This document shows positions 28,037 to 37,362 of a DNA stretch of 64,000 nucleotides, in pieces (the first letter of the stretch is position 1; the number at the start of each line of letters is the position of its first letter). Origin of the DNA: Bradyrhizobium sp. SRS-191 (lineage in GTDB: Bacteria > Pseudomonadota > Alphaproteobacteria > Rhizobiales > Xanthobacteraceae). Location of the stretch: contig NZ_JANBVS010000001.1 of NCBI RefSeq assembly GCF_024586915.1, positions 434,001-498,000 of the forward strand, in the 5' to 3' direction. The notes beneath the pieces were generated by a model. It was not told the origin of the DNA. It saw only the letters and a program-made list of their open reading frames with translations, and did no database searches. Both the position numbers and the translations under genes were made by a program.

Positions 28037-29074
28037 GTGCCTCACGATCCCACCCAAGATCCCACCATTGCCATCGTCGGCGTCACCGGCGCCGTCGGCG
28101 CCGAGTTCATCGCCACCCTGGACCGCCGCAACGTCCGTGTCGGCAAGCTCAAGGCGCTGGCGAGCGCCCGCTCGGCCGGCCAGACCCTCACTTTCCGCGG
28201 CCAGACGATCGTGGTCGAGGAGCTCAATGAGCGCTCGTTCGAGGGCGTCGACATCGCGCTGTTCTCGGCCGGCAGCGGCATCTCCAAGAAGTTCGCGCCG
28301 ATCGCGGTCCGCTCCGGCGCCGTCGTGGTCGACAACTCCTCGGCCTTCCGCATGGATCCGAACGTGCCGCTGGTGATACCCGAGATCAACGCCCGCCGCA
28401 TCCGCGACCACAAGGGCATCATCGCCAACCCGAATTGCGCGGCCATCACCGCGCTGGTGCCGCTGTGGCCGATCCACCAGCAGAACCGCATCAAGCGCGT
28501 CATCATCTCGACCTATCAGGCTGCCAGCGGCGCCGGTGCGGCGGCGATGGACGAGCTGGTGCAGTCGACCCGCGCCAACCTCAACGGCCAGGTCTATGCG
28601 CCGAAGGTGATGCCGCACCCATTCGCGTTCAATCTGTTCAGCCACAACACCGCCATCGATCCCGACACCGGCTACAACGACGAAGAGACCAAGGTCATCA
28701 ACGAGACCCGCAAGATCTTCGAGGATGAGGGCATCGCCATCGGCGTCACCTGCGTCCGCGTGCCGGTGCTGCGCGCCCATTGCGAGGCCATCACCTTCGA
28801 ATGCGAGAAGCCGATCACGGAAGACGACGTCCGCCGCATCCTCGCGACCGCGCCGGGCGTGCGTCTCGTCGACGACCGCGCCAAGAATTACTTCCCGATG
28901 CCGGTCGACGCCTCAGGCCAGGACGACGTGCTGGTCGGACGCATCAGGAAGGATCTGTCCGATCCGTCGGGCCATTCCATCGCGATGTTCGTCGCAGCCG
29001 ACCAGTTGCTGAAGGGCGCCGCGCTGAACGCGGTGCAGATCGCCGAGCTCCTGCCGGAGCGGGCGATGGCCTAA
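28037..29074 (+). CDS. asd: Aspartate-semialdehyde dehydrogenase
   Basis: Makes aspartate-4-semialdehyde from aspartyl phosphate with NADPH, the branch point to lysine/diaminopimelate, threonine and methionine. Seen: the nucleotide-binding GVTGAVGAEF, the active-site Cys in NPNCAAI, and PVLRAHCEAI. 345 residues with the GTG start at 28037, which follows GGAG. The in-frame ATG at 28007 lies directly on the T-run of the attenuator terminator and has no ribosome-binding site, so it is rejected. Expression is probably set by the Thr/Lys leader upstream. It diverges from tgt. Confidence 0.95.
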   Translation: MPHDPTQDPTIAIVGVTGAVGAEFIATLDRRNVRVGKLKALASARSAGQTLTFRGQTIVVEELNERSFEGVDIALFSAGSGISKKFAPIAVRSGAVVVDNSSAFRMDPNVPLVIPEINARRIRDHKGIIANPNCAAITALVPLWPIHQQNRIKRVIISTYQAASGAGAAAMDELVQSTRANLNGQVYAPKVMPHPFAFNLFSHNTAIDPDTGYNDEETKVINETRKIFEDEGIAIGVTCVRVPVLRAHCEAITFECEKPITEDDVRRILATAPGVRLVDDRAKNYFPMPVDASGQDDVLVGRIRKDLSDPSGHSIAMFVAADQLLKGAALNAVQIAELLPERAMA

Positions 29075-29096
29075 GGTCGGCACGGCGCGATGCGAC

Positions 29097-29127
29097 GGCA
29101 GCCGGGGTGATGCCCAGCCCCGCTGCC
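29097..29127. terminator. Convergent hairpin between asd and the caspase-like gene
   Basis: GGCAGC-c-GGGG (29097-29107) pairs with CCCC-GCTGCC (29118-29127), leaving one bulged C. It lies in the 99-bp gap between converging genes and could end transcription from both sides; there is no T-run. Confidence 0.4.
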
Positions 29128-29173
29128 GCAACGCCGTACCGAGGGCGATCTCGCGGTGGGACATTCTCAACCC

Positions 29174-31192
29174 TCATTGCGGCGTGAGGCCCCATCGCCT
29201 GGCGAGCTGGCGGCCGACTTCGGCGGGAAGCACGGTGAAGCCGCTGCGGCGGATCTCTGCGGCGTGCTCGGCCAGACCTTCGACCAGTGCAGCCGCCGCG
29301 GGCCTGGGATCGGTCACGTAGTCCCAGCCGGCGGCCAGCCATGGGCAACGCCCCGCGATCCTTGCGCGGGCCGCGGGCGTCCTGCTGACGACGAAGTCCG
29401 GCAGGTCGGGGCCGACGTCCAGCATCCTGCGCGCTTTGACGTCGGGAATCTCGAGCGTCAGCGCGCCGTCCGGGCCGCGCACGACATCCATGGCCCCGAG
29501 CAGCGCGATGTCGAACGGCACCGCCTGCTCATGCGCGACATAGACGTAGGCCAGGCGGCGGATGCTGTCGAAGTCGGCCATCGCCCGATACAGATGGGCG
29601 CAGATCGCGCCCAGCGCAGGATCCACATGTTTGGCGAGCATGAGCCGCGCCGCCAGGCCGGCAAGCTGATCGGGGCCGATCCGCCCCGCCGCGAAATCCG
29701 CAATCGCCGCGAGCGCATTGCGGAAGGCCTCACGCGCGTCGTGCTCGCCATAGGCGAGCATCACGTCGCCCGCCGCGCTTGGCTTCACGACGACGTACAA
29801 GGCGTCGTAGGGGACGACCGGCACGAAGCTGCCATCGGCGAGCTCGACCAGCACCGGCATGCCCGCCGGGTCCGCGTCGACGCGGAAGCCCATGCGCACC
29901 GAGGTGTGACGGCCCGACTGCGGCGGCTGCCGCGACCATAATTTGGCGTCTCCGGCAACGATCAGGTTCGACCCGTCCGGCCCTGACGACGGCTTAATCT
30001 GCGTGACGCTGCGGCGAAATTCGCCGGCCGCCTTGGCACGCGCCTCGGCAACCGCATCCGCCTCGAGCTGCAGCGCGATCGCCTCCGCCGCGCGGCGCGT
30101 CTCGGGTGTGCCGCGACGGCTCCGGTTCGACGGCGTGACCCGCAGCCGGATCAGATCATGCAGCATGTCCTCGCTCGCGCGCGGGATCGGCGGCGTCTCC
30201 TTGGAGACACCGAAGCCCAGCTTGTTCAAGCCGAACCCTGGTCCAAGAACACGATCGCGGAACGACGCGTCGGTGCGGATCAGCTCGAGATTGCGCCCCG
30301 CCTCGGCCGCATCGGGCGCCGGCGCCTGCCCCATGATCGATGCCGCACCGACCGCCGGCCATGGCTGCAACGCGATGCCGTTCTCCGACGGCGGCTTGTT
30401 CTTGTCGTAGAGCACGGCCGCTTCCGGATCGACCTGGCATTGCGGATTGAGCTTCAGCCGATAATCCCTGGCGCGCTGAACGGTGCGGTTGCGCACGCAG
30501 ACGCCGAAGGTGTTGGTGGTGATCACGTCGTTGCTGATCGCCGACGGCTCCTTACCCCACAGCACGTCGACGATGACGCCGGAGAAGATGCACTTGCCCG
30601 GGTTGTTCGAGTTCTCCTCGACCACCATGAATCCCTGCTGACCATCCTGGCAGGCAGAGAAACGATCGAATTTCGGGCTCTCGACGCGCTCGCCCTGCAC
30701 GGTGATGCCACGGACGGGAGCGAGCCGGATCAGATCGAAATCCTTCGGAGCCTCGCGGCAGGCGTCGGAGATCAGGGTGATGCGCTGGACGTCGTGATGC
30801 AGCAGCTCCTCGATGAAATTGTCGGCGACGACCCGATAGCGTTCGAGCAGGGAATCGCTGAACAGCCAGGAGATCGAGCCGACATTCGCGTCGGTCAGAC
30901 CATGGCCGCAGAACGCCAGGAGGAGATGATCGATGCCGCCCCTGTCGGGCGACAACAGCGCATCGACCGCCTGCTGCACCCGCGCCGTCGTCACCGGGTT
31001 GGCCTTGCCGTCGACCCTGCCGTCGTCGACCACCGCGACGTTCTCAGGCCCGAACTCCGAGCACCGCGCCCAGTCGCCGAGCGCGCGTGCGGCGATCACG
31101 GCGCCGTCGAGATTGGCGAACGGCGCGGGTGCATTGGCCTTGACCGGCAGCACGTTGGCCACGCCGATAGCGAGACAGGCGCGCCTACCCAT
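29174..31192 (-). CDS. Cytoplasmic caspase-like (peptidase C14) protein, 672 aa
   Basis: The N-terminal ~230 residues have a caspase-like fold without a signal peptide: RACLAIGVANV strand, catalytic H97 (LLAFCGHGL) and C145 (LISDACREAP). The remaining ~440 residues match nothing I recognise; they include a coiled segment rich in Ala/Arg/Glu (~365-400) and a C-terminal helical region. It overlaps the DUF2182 gene by 8 bp and is the last gene of the tyrosinase operon. It differs from the two secreted caspases at 19.8-22.9 kb in compartment and architecture. A regulated protease acting on its operon partners, or a cell-death effector, are both possible (inference). Confidence 0.75.
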   Translation of the reverse strand: MGRRACLAIGVANVLPVKANAPAPFANLDGAVIAARALGDWARCSEFGPENVAVVDDGRVDGKANPVTTARVQQAVDALLSPDRGGIDHLLLAFCGHGLTDANVGSISWLFSDSLLERYRVVADNFIEELLHHDVQRITLISDACREAPKDFDLIRLAPVRGITVQGERVESPKFDRFSACQDGQQGFMVVEENSNNPGKCIFSGVIVDVLWGKEPSAISNDVITTNTFGVCVRNRTVQRARDYRLKLNPQCQVDPEAAVLYDKNKPPSENGIALQPWPAVGAASIMGQAPAPDAAEAGRNLELIRTDASFRDRVLGPGFGLNKLGFGVSKETPPIPRASEDMLHDLIRLRVTPSNRSRRGTPETRRAAEAIALQLEADAVAEARAKAAGEFRRSVTQIKPSSGPDGSNLIVAGDAKLWSRQPPQSGRHTSVRMGFRVDADPAGMPVLVELADGSFVPVVPYDALYVVVKPSAAGDVMLAYGEHDAREAFRNALAAIADFAAGRIGPDQLAGLAARLMLAKHVDPALGAICAHLYRAMADFDSIRRLAYVYVAHEQAVPFDIALLGAMDVVRGPDGALTLEIPDVKARRMLDVGPDLPDFVVSRTPAARARIAGRCPWLAAGWDYVTDPRPAAAALVEGLAEHAAEIRRSGFTVLPAEVGRQLARRWGLTPQ

Positions 31193-31970
31193 GGCGAAGC
31201 AGGCCCTGGAGCGGCGCCCGGGCGGAGCGCGGGTCGATCGCCCTGAGCAGCGCCGGCCAGCGCCAGCGCGGCGGCTCCGGCGGCGCCAGCCGCTCGCCCA
31301 GCATGATCGCGCCGACGGCCATCATGGCTGCCAGATGCCAGTCCTGCACGGCCACGGCGGCCAGCATCCACGGCCAGCACGAGGCGACGCACCAGATCGC
31401 ATGCACGACGCCATAGCGCACGCAGTCGCCCGCCGCCGCCCAGCCGAACAGGCTGATCCGCATCTGACGGTGGCCTCGGTTGAGCATGGCGCGCTGCCAG
31501 GGACAGGCGCTCCAGACCAGTGCCATGATGACGAGCGAAAAGGTCACCCACAGGCTGCCGCCGCCCAGCATGTGCAGCGCCACGGCGACCACGATCAGCG
31601 GCGGCCCGGCGGCCATCCACACCGCGCAATAGCCGATCAGGAACAGCGCCAGCGATCCTTGGCGGCGTTGCGGCAGGCTGGAACGCCAGACGTGCATCAA
31701 GGGCGCGGCGAGCAGCGGCGGCATCATCGCCAGCAACATCAGCGCCCAGCCGGCCATCAGCGGCCCCGGCGGATTGAGCGCGATCGCGAGGGCGACCGCA
31801 TCGGCGGCGTTCGCCGCGGTCAGCTCGCTGATCGCGCTCGAGCGACAGAGCAGCGGCACGGTCGCCGTCGCCATGCCGCAGGCCGACAGGACGAGACCGC
31901 ACCCGGCCGCGACAAACAAGGCCCGCCAGGGCGGATGAGCGAAGCTCCGCAAGGTCGCCGCGCGTGGCAT
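31185..31970 (-). CDS. DUF2182 predicted metal-binding integral membrane protein
   Basis: 261 residues with about six to seven hydrophobic segments. It matches the DUF2182/COG5486 family, which is annotated as a predicted metal-binding membrane protein. Features include Met/His-rich membrane segments (PLLAAPLMHVW, ALHMLGGGSLW) and the region between them with CPWQRAML. It starts 10 bp after the tyrosinase stop and overlaps the caspase gene by 8 bp, so translation is coupled. Since tyrosinase needs two coppers, this protein may handle or deliver copper (inference). Confidence 0.75.
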   Translation of the reverse strand: MPRAATLRSFAHPPWRALFVAAGCGLVLSACGMATATVPLLCRSSAISELTAANAADAVALAIALNPPGPLMAGWALMLLAMMPPLLAAPLMHVWRSSLPQRRQGSLALFLIGYCAVWMAAGPPLIVVAVALHMLGGGSLWVTFSLVIMALVWSACPWQRAMLNRGHRQMRISLFGWAAAGDCVRYGVVHAIWCVASCWPWMLAAVAVQDWHLAAMMAVGAIMLGERLAPPEPPRWRWPALLRAIDPRSARAPLQGLLRHG

Positions 31971-31980
31971 CGGAGCACGC

Positions 31981-33444
31981 TCAGCTGACGGTGCCGGTGC
32001 GCTTCAGCACACTGATCTTGTCGACGGTGATCGGCTGCTGGTCGCTGACATGCTCGCCGGGCACCAGGGTGACACGGAGCTTGCTCGGATCGAAGTCGCC
32101 GGCCTGCTTCAGGCGCTGCGCCAGTTCGGTGATGTCGAGCGTGTAGCCGAGGCCGTTTCCGGCGTGACGGCCATGCGGCCGAGATGCGACGTTGAGGCCG
32201 AACATCGTGAGATTGCCGGCGTGCAATTCCGGATGCGCATCCGGGTCGGCGCCCTCGGGCAGATTGACGTAGACGTCGATCTGCGGCGCCGGCGCCTGGC
32301 CGCGGACGGCCTCGAGCGCGAGATAGAACCGGCTCACTTTCGCTCCCGGCGTAGTGGCCCCCATCGCCGCAACGCCGGCCGTGGTCGCCTGCGGCTCCAG
32401 CGTCACGAGGCTGCTTTCCGGCTTGCTGCCGACGCTCACTGCGCCGGCATTCGCGCCGATCGGCTCGACGGTCTGCTGATGCGAAGGACCCATGCCCACA
32501 CGTGCCACGGCGACAGCTCCCGGAACAACGCCCGTCCCCTTCGTCAGATCATCATAGGTGGGATGGAATCGCCCACCGGTCAACGTGTCGGAACCACCGA
32601 AGGTGATGCCGGGATCGGCACCGCCGAGCTGCGGCATCAGGAAGAGCCGGTCAGCCGGGCCGTCACGCCAGCGCGAGTCCCGGGTCATCTTCTTGCCCGG
32701 CGCGCGCATCCAGGCCTCCCACATCCGGTCGATGTTGCAATGATGCAGCCAGAACAACGGATCGAGCCCCGCGAGCCGCGGATCCGTCATGTAGCCGCCG
32801 ACCAGCCGGTGGACGGTGTTGTGCGGATTGTTCTCGATATCGCCGGTCCAGTTGCCGAACTGGATGAAGTCGCCGGTGATGCCGCCGCCATAGCCGATGC
32901 CGCCGTCGACGGTGAAGTCGGTTTCCTCCGCCGCGGCGAGGCTGAAGGCGTCGCGCCGTCCCGGCTGCAGCGCGCTCAGGCCCGGGCGGCGCGGATAGGT
33001 TTTCAGCGGATTGGGATCGCCGTTCGGCAGCTTGTCGGCGATGAACGCCGCGGGCACCTTGCGCGCCTCCGGGTTGCTCGCATCGAGGTAGTTCCAGTAC
33101 GGCAGCGCCCAGTCGTCGCCGGTGAGCTCCTTCACCTTGGCCGCGACGATGGCTTCGAAGGTCGCGAGATAGCCGCGGTGCCAGGGCAGGAAATACCAGC
33201 TGCCGTGCTGGCATTGATCGCCATAGGTGCCGTTCGTCAGGTCGGCCGGCACCGGACCCGTGCCGATCAGCTCCTCGCCGCGCCACAGCTCCTCGTCGAA
33301 GCCATGCATGGCGCCGAGAAATTTCCAGCTGTTGCGGTTGCTGATCGGCAATTCGTCGAGCGCTCGCATGGCCAGCGCGTAGTTCAGCAAAGTCTTGTTC
33401 CAACCGGCGCCCAGCGTCGCAACGTCTTGCCGAACCGCACCCAT
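31981..33444 (-). CDS. Tyrosinase (type-3 copper polyphenol oxidase)
   Basis: 487 residues. All six copper ligands can be read: CuA H47 (AMHGF), H80 (CQHGSW) and H89 (PWHRGY); CuB H208 (NNPHNT), H212 (VHRLVG) and H235 in the doublet of FWLHHCNIDRMW. The enzyme hydroxylates monophenols and oxidises catechols to quinones. There is no signal peptide. A C-terminal beta-rich domain (~350-487) follows the catalytic core, as in other bacterial and plant enzymes where it can shield the active site. The start at 33444 has AGGAAAGGA upstream; earlier in-frame starts lack one. It is the first gene of a three-gene operon with a DUF2182 membrane protein and a caspase-like protein. Confidence 0.9.
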   Translation of the reverse strand: MGAVRQDVATLGAGWNKTLLNYALAMRALDELPISNRNSWKFLGAMHGFDEELWRGEELIGTGPVPADLTNGTYGDQCQHGSWYFLPWHRGYLATFEAIVAAKVKELTGDDWALPYWNYLDASNPEARKVPAAFIADKLPNGDPNPLKTYPRRPGLSALQPGRRDAFSLAAAEETDFTVDGGIGYGGGITGDFIQFGNWTGDIENNPHNTVHRLVGGYMTDPRLAGLDPLFWLHHCNIDRMWEAWMRAPGKKMTRDSRWRDGPADRLFLMPQLGGADPGITFGGSDTLTGGRFHPTYDDLTKGTGVVPGAVAVARVGMGPSHQQTVEPIGANAGAVSVGSKPESSLVTLEPQATTAGVAAMGATTPGAKVSRFYLALEAVRGQAPAPQIDVYVNLPEGADPDAHPELHAGNLTMFGLNVASRPHGRHAGNGLGYTLDITELAQRLKQAGDFDPSKLRVTLVPGEHVSDQQPITVDKISVLKRTGTVS

Positions 33445-33674
33445 GACAAAATCCTTTCCTGTCGAAAAGCTGTCTGGTCGTCTCAACGAACTAACCGGAT
33501 GGGAGCGGCCACGATGTGTGACGCACCCCACAATCAATCATTGCGGCAATCACTCCATACTAGCGAAAATTGCCGACCAGGCAAGTACGTGCGCGCAGGC
33601 ATGCGCCGACCATCCGCCGCAGGTCGATGCAGCGGGCGGCACGGCGGCGTTGAGGTCAGCGGTCGGCGGGCGCG

Positions 33675-34748
33675 CTACTCGGCGCGGAACAACAAGCACG
33701 CATCGCCATACGAATAGAAGCGATAGCCGCTGCTGATCGCATGCGCATAGGCCGCCTGCATCGTCTCGAGGCCCGCGAAGGCCGAGACCAGCATGAACAG
33801 GGTCGAGCGCGGCAGATGGAAGTTGGTCATCAGGATGTCGACGGCGCGGAAGCGATAGCCGGGCGTGATGAAGATCGACGTCTCCGCCTCGAACTGCGCG
33901 ATGGTGCCGTCCGGCAGCGCGGCACTTTCGAGCAGCCGCATCGACGTGGTGCCGACGGCGACGATGCGGCCGCCCTTGGCGTGCGCCTCGTTCAGCGCGG
34001 CCGCGGTCTCGGCCGTGAGACTCCCCCACTCCGCATGCATGCGGTGGCCTTCGGTGTCATCGACCTTCACCGGCAGGAAGGTGCCGGCGCCGACATGCAG
34101 AGTGACTCGCTGCAGCCCGACGCCGCGGTCGCGCAGGCGCTGCTCCAGGGCCGGCGTGAAATGCAACCCGGCGGTGGGCGCGGCGACCGCGCCCTCGTTG
34201 GCCGCAAACATCGTCTGATAGTCGGCGGCATCCTGCTCGTCGGCGGGCCGCTTGCCGGCGATGTAGGGCGGCAGTGGCGGCCGGCCGAGATCGGCGATCG
34301 CCTGATCGAGCGCCGGGCCGTGGAAGACGAAGGACAGCGTCACCTCACCCTCCTCGCCCTTGGCCTCGACGGTCGCGTCGAGATGGCCGAGCAGGCAGAC
34401 CTTGCCCTCATTGCCGAAGCGGATCGTGTCGCCGGGTGCGAGCTTCTTGGCCGGCCGCACCAGCGCCTGCCAGCGCGAACCGTCGAGCCGCTTGATCAGC
34501 GTCGCCTCGATCTTGGCCTCGGTCTCGCGGCTGATGCGGCGGCCCGAGAGCTGGGCTGCGATCACCTTGGTGTCGTTGACGACGAGCTGGTCGCCCGGCT
34601 CCAGCCAGTCCGGCAAATCGCCCACGGTGCGGTCGCGCAGCACGCCGTCGCCCTGCACCACCAGCATGCGCGCGGATTCCCGCGGGCTCGCCGGCCGCAG
34701 CGCGATGTTCTCAGGCGGAAGATGGAAATCGAAGAGGTCGGTGCGCAT
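33675..34748 (-). CDS. queA: S-adenosylmethionine:tRNA ribosyltransferase-isomerase
   Basis: Moves the ribosyl part of SAM to preQ1-tRNA to give epoxyqueuosine. 357 residues; seen: [19 protein letters not shown] start, [22 protein letters not shown] and [12 protein letters not shown], all typical. The ATG at 34748 begins the family N-terminus; the longer frame would run through an intergenic repeat. It is the last gene of the gyrA-coaD-cyclophilin-cyclophilin-queA series on the minus strand. tgt, the partner enzyme, is at 26.6 kb. Confidence 0.95.
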   Translation of the reverse strand: MRTDLFDFHLPPENIALRPASPRESARMLVVQGDGVLRDRTVGDLPDWLEPGDQLVVNDTKVIAAQLSGRRISRETEAKIEATLIKRLDGSRWQALVRPAKKLAPGDTIRFGNEGKVCLLGHLDATVEAKGEEGEVTLSFVFHGPALDQAIADLGRPPLPPYIAGKRPADEQDAADYQTMFAANEGAVAAPTAGLHFTPALEQRLRDRGVGLQRVTLHVGAGTFLPVKVDDTEGHRMHAEWGSLTAETAAALNEAHAKGGRIVAVGTTSMRLLESAALPDGTIAQFEAETSIFITPGYRFRAVDILMTNFHLPRSTLFMLVSAFAGLETMQAAYAHAISSGYRFYSYGDACLLFRAE

Positions 34749-34772
34749 CGTCGTTCTGGAACGACATCGGCC

Positions 34773-34874
34773 CCTCATCCTGAGGAGCGTGCGTAGCACG
34801 CGTCTCGAAGGATGAGGCCCGACTGTCGGCCTCATGGTTCGAGACGCGTGCTACGCACGCTCCTCACCATGAGG
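34773..34874. repeat. Intergenic inverted-repeat element with 47-bp arms
   Basis: Left arm 34773-34819 and right arm 34828-34874 are imperfect reverse complements around an 8-bp centre. Each arm has its own small palindrome (GCGTGCGTAGCACGC). Elements of this type recur in Bradyrhizobiaceae intergenic DNA to my knowledge; copy number here needs a genome search. Confidence 0.8.
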
Positions 34875-34906
34875 GTCGAGCGCCGCGAGCGGCGCTGCAT
34901 ATGGGA

Positions 34907-34936
34907 CCATGAACACGCCGAGAGGCGTGTTCATGG
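34907..34936. repeat. Perfect 13-bp palindrome next to the inverted-repeat element
   Basis: CCATGAACACGCC (34907-34919), loop GAGA, and its exact complement (34924-34936). It lies between the cyclophilin and queA genes. It may be a transcript hairpin or a part of the adjacent repeat. Confidence 0.7.
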
Positions 34937-34951
34937 AGAGCGTCTCGAAGG

Positions 34952-35416
34952 CTACGCCGCGTCGGCGGCCATGTAGGCCTTGACGATCTTGTCCGGGTTC
35001 TGCACCGGCTCGCCGCGCTTGATCTTGTCGACGTTCTCCATGCCCTCGGTGACCTTGCCCCAGACGGTGTACTGCTTGTTGAGGAAGCTGGCGTCGTCGA
35101 AGCAGATGAAGAACTGGCTGTCGCCGGAATCCGGGTTGGCGGCGCGGGCCATCGACGTGGTGCCGCGGACATGCGGCTCGGCATTGAACTCGGCCTTCAG
35201 CTTCTTGCCGGAGCCGCCCATGCCGGTGCCCTGGGGACAGCCGGTCTGTGCCATGAAGCCGTCGATGACGCGGTGGAAGACGATTCCGTCATAGAAGCCC
35301 TCGCGGACGAGCTCCTTGATGCGCGCGACGTGGTTCGGCGCGAGATCGGGGCGCATCTCGATGGTGACGGGGCCCTGGGTGGTCTCGAGGATCAAGGTAT
35401 TTTCGGTCACAGCCAT
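34952..35416 (-). CDS. ppiB: Cytoplasmic cyclophilin-type peptidyl-prolyl isomerase
   Basis: 154 residues, no signal peptide, compact PpiB type. It speeds cis-trans isomerisation at proline. The active-site arginine lies in FHRVIDGFMAQTGCPQGTG; SQFFICFDDASFLNKQYTVWGKV is the family core. It is the downstream of two tandem cyclophilin genes; the other copy carries a signal peptide, so the pair serves cytosol and periplasm. Confidence 0.93.
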   Translation of the reverse strand: MAVTENTLILETTQGPVTIEMRPDLAPNHVARIKELVREGFYDGIVFHRVIDGFMAQTGCPQGTGMGGSGKKLKAEFNAEPHVRGTTSMARAANPDSGDSQFFICFDDASFLNKQYTVWGKVTEGMENVDKIKRGEPVQNPDKIVKAYMAADAA

Positions 35417-35659
35417 GCGGGTCTCTCAGGTTTTGAGGTTGAATTGATGAGGGGCAGGACAACGGACAGTCCGGGGGTCTGACATGTCGCGGCGCCTTCT
35501 CGTGTACGGCCGCCACCCCTCCTGACGGCACTCCGGGCACAACGAGGCCCGGGGCGATGCGGGTCCAGAATAGACCCAACGCGCTTAAAGCTGAAGCCGC
35601 CCGTCCTGTCGATGCGGCGGGCGGCGCGTGGCAAAGGGTTCCTTAAACCGCACGGGAAC

Positions 35660-35678
35660 CCCGGGCGCGAAGCCCGGG
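35660..35678 (-). terminator. Hairpin after the periplasmic cyclophilin gene
   Basis: CCCGGGC/GCCCGGG (35660-35666 with 35672-35678) about 17 nt beyond the stop of the minus-strand gene. There is only a weak T-rich tract beyond it. Confidence 0.45.
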
Positions 35679-35694
35679 TGCCCTGCTCTGTCGG

Positions 35695-36258
35695 TTACTT
35701 GATGTCGGAAGCGACCTGGACCTTGACCATCTTGTCGGGGTCGGTCACGGCGCCGCCCGCCGAGCCCGGAGGCGCCTTCTTCAGCTTGTCGACCACGTCC
35801 ATGCCCTGCACGACCTCGCCGATCACCGTGTACTGGCCGTTGAGGAAGGAGGCGTCGCCGAAGCAGATGAAGAACTGCGAGTTGGCGGAATCGACGCTGT
35901 CGCCGCGGCGCGCCATGCCGACGGTGCCGCGCTTGAACGGCGTCTGCGAAAACTCCTGCTTCAGGTTCGGATATTTCGAGCCGCCGGTGCCGTCGAATTT
36001 CTGGCCGTCGCCGGTCTGCGCCATGAAGCCGTCCATCACGCGGTGGAACGGCACGTTGTTGTAGTAGCCCTCGCGCGCCAGCGTCTTCAGCCGCTCGGCG
36101 TGCTGGGGCGCGAGATCCGTGCGCAGCTTGATGATGATGCGGCCCTTGGTGGTGTCGATGACCAGCGCATTCTGCTTGTCGAGCCCGGCGGGCAGCGATT
36201 GCGCCAAGGCCGGGACGGCGAACACGAGAGCGAAGACGAAGGCGAGAGCGCGGATCAT
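35695..36258 (-). CDS. Periplasmic cyclophilin-type peptidyl-prolyl isomerase
   Basis: 187 residues: a signal peptide (MIRALAFVFALVFAVPALAQ) followed by a cyclophilin domain with FHRVMDGFMAQTGDG and SQFFICFGDASFLNGQYTVIG. It assists folding of exported proteins at prolines. It stands between coaD (74 bp upstream) and the cytoplasmic cyclophilin gene on the same strand, an order usual for rhizobia and relatives. Confidence 0.93.
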   Translation of the reverse strand: MIRALAFVFALVFAVPALAQSLPAGLDKQNALVIDTTKGRIIIKLRTDLAPQHAERLKTLAREGYYNNVPFHRVMDGFMAQTGDGQKFDGTGGSKYPNLKQEFSQTPFKRGTVGMARRGDSVDSANSQFFICFGDASFLNGQYTVIGEVVQGMDVVDKLKKAPPGSAGGAVTDPDKMVKVQVASDIK

Positions 36259-36332
36259 GGCAACTCCGAAAGGATGAGAGGAAACGCGAAAAGGCGACGA
36301 CCTGACGCACGCAGGCGCCGGCCAAGGGATCG

Positions 36333-36827
36333 TCAGGCGAACTTGGCTTTCAAGGGGGCCACCACCGACGGCGGGACGAAATGCGAGATCTCGCCGCCCA
36401 TCGCCGCGATCTGGCGAACCAGGCTGGCGTTGATCGGACGGACCGCGACCGACGCCGGCACGAACACCGTCTGGATGGACGGTGCCATGGTCTGGTTCAT
36501 GCCGGCCAGCTGCATCTCGTAATCGAAATCCTTGCCGTCGCGCAGGCCGCGGATCATCAGGATCGCGCCTGCCTTCGCGGCCGCCGTGACCGTCAGATTG
36601 TCGTAGGTCGAGGCCTCGAAGCCGCAGCCGGCGGCGGCCGCGACCGGGCCGAACACCTCATGGGCCATTGCCAGCCGCTCCTCGGTCGAAAACAGCGGCT
36701 TCTTGCCGTGATGCACGCCGACCGCGACGATCAGCCTGTCGCAAAGGTGAACGGCCTGCCGGACCACGTCGAGATGGCCGTTGGTGACGGGATCGAACGA
36801 GCCCGGATAGAGCGCAATGCGTTGCAT
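36333..36827 (-). CDS. coaD: Phosphopantetheine adenylyltransferase
   Basis: 164 residues. It joins AMP to 4'-phosphopantetheine in coenzyme A synthesis. Nucleotidyltransferase motifs are clear: [15 protein letters not shown] (TxGH type), [13 protein letters not shown] and the end [11 protein letters not shown]. Length is normal. It lies downstream of gyrA on the same strand, although a small + strand gene interrupts the gap. Confidence 0.96.
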   Translation of the reverse strand: MQRIALYPGSFDPVTNGHLDVVRQAVHLCDRLIVAVGVHHGKKPLFSTEERLAMAHEVFGPVAAAAGCGFEASTYDNLTVTAAAKAGAILMIRGLRDGKDFDYEMQLAGMNQTMAPSIQTVFVPASVAVRPINASLVRQIAAMGGEISHFVPPSVVAPLKAKFA

Positions 36828-37101
36828 GCGCCCGTCCTATACCGGCCGGAACAGGGCGGCAAGCCGCGGGAGCCCATGCTGGCGCGGCTGTGATGCTTCG
36901 GCCATGTGGGTGCGCTGCGGCAATGCGGCCGGAACTGCCGCCCCCGTTCGCGATTGTTTCCTCGGAACATCAGCCACGAAACACAGCGGCAAGGCCACGA
37001 AACCAATTCGCTCGGATCGCGAAAGCGTCTCGAAACCCGAAATGGCTATCAAATCCTTAACGAACGACGGGCCGGGAACGGCCCAACCACAGGGGACCGT
37101 C

Positions 37102-37359
37102 ATGATCAAAGCGCTTTCTGCCGTCGCAGCGGCCGGCTTCGTGGCTGCCGCCCTCACCGTCCTGCCCGGCCTCGCTCCCGAGGTGAACGCCAGCGTGCCG
37201 CAGCCGCTGGCCAAGGGCGATCGCCTCGACTTCCGCCCGATCGGCCGCGACTGCTCGCAACAGGCCTGGCCGAACTTCGAAGCGTCCTGCCTGCGCGGCG
37301 CCGGAACGAAGTCGACGATCCGCGAGGCGCGGATCGTCGGTGTCGAGCGCACGCAGTGA
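37102..37359 (+). CDS. Small exported protein (85 aa)
   Basis: A signal peptide (~residues 1-29, hydrophobic AAAGFVAAALTVLPGLAP) is followed by ~55 residues with two cysteines (GRDCSQQAWPNFEASCLRG) that could pair. The tail is basic. The start follows AGGGGAC. It lies alone on the + strand between gyrA and coaD and ends 44 bp from the gyrA stop with a shared hairpin between. I believe similar short proteins occur in Bradyrhizobium; no function is known to me. Confidence 0.7.
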   Translation: MIKALSAVAAAGFVAAALTVLPGLAPEVNASVPQPLAKGDRLDFRPIGRDCSQQAWPNFEASCLRGAGTKSTIREARIVGVERTQ

Positions 37360-37362
37360 GAT

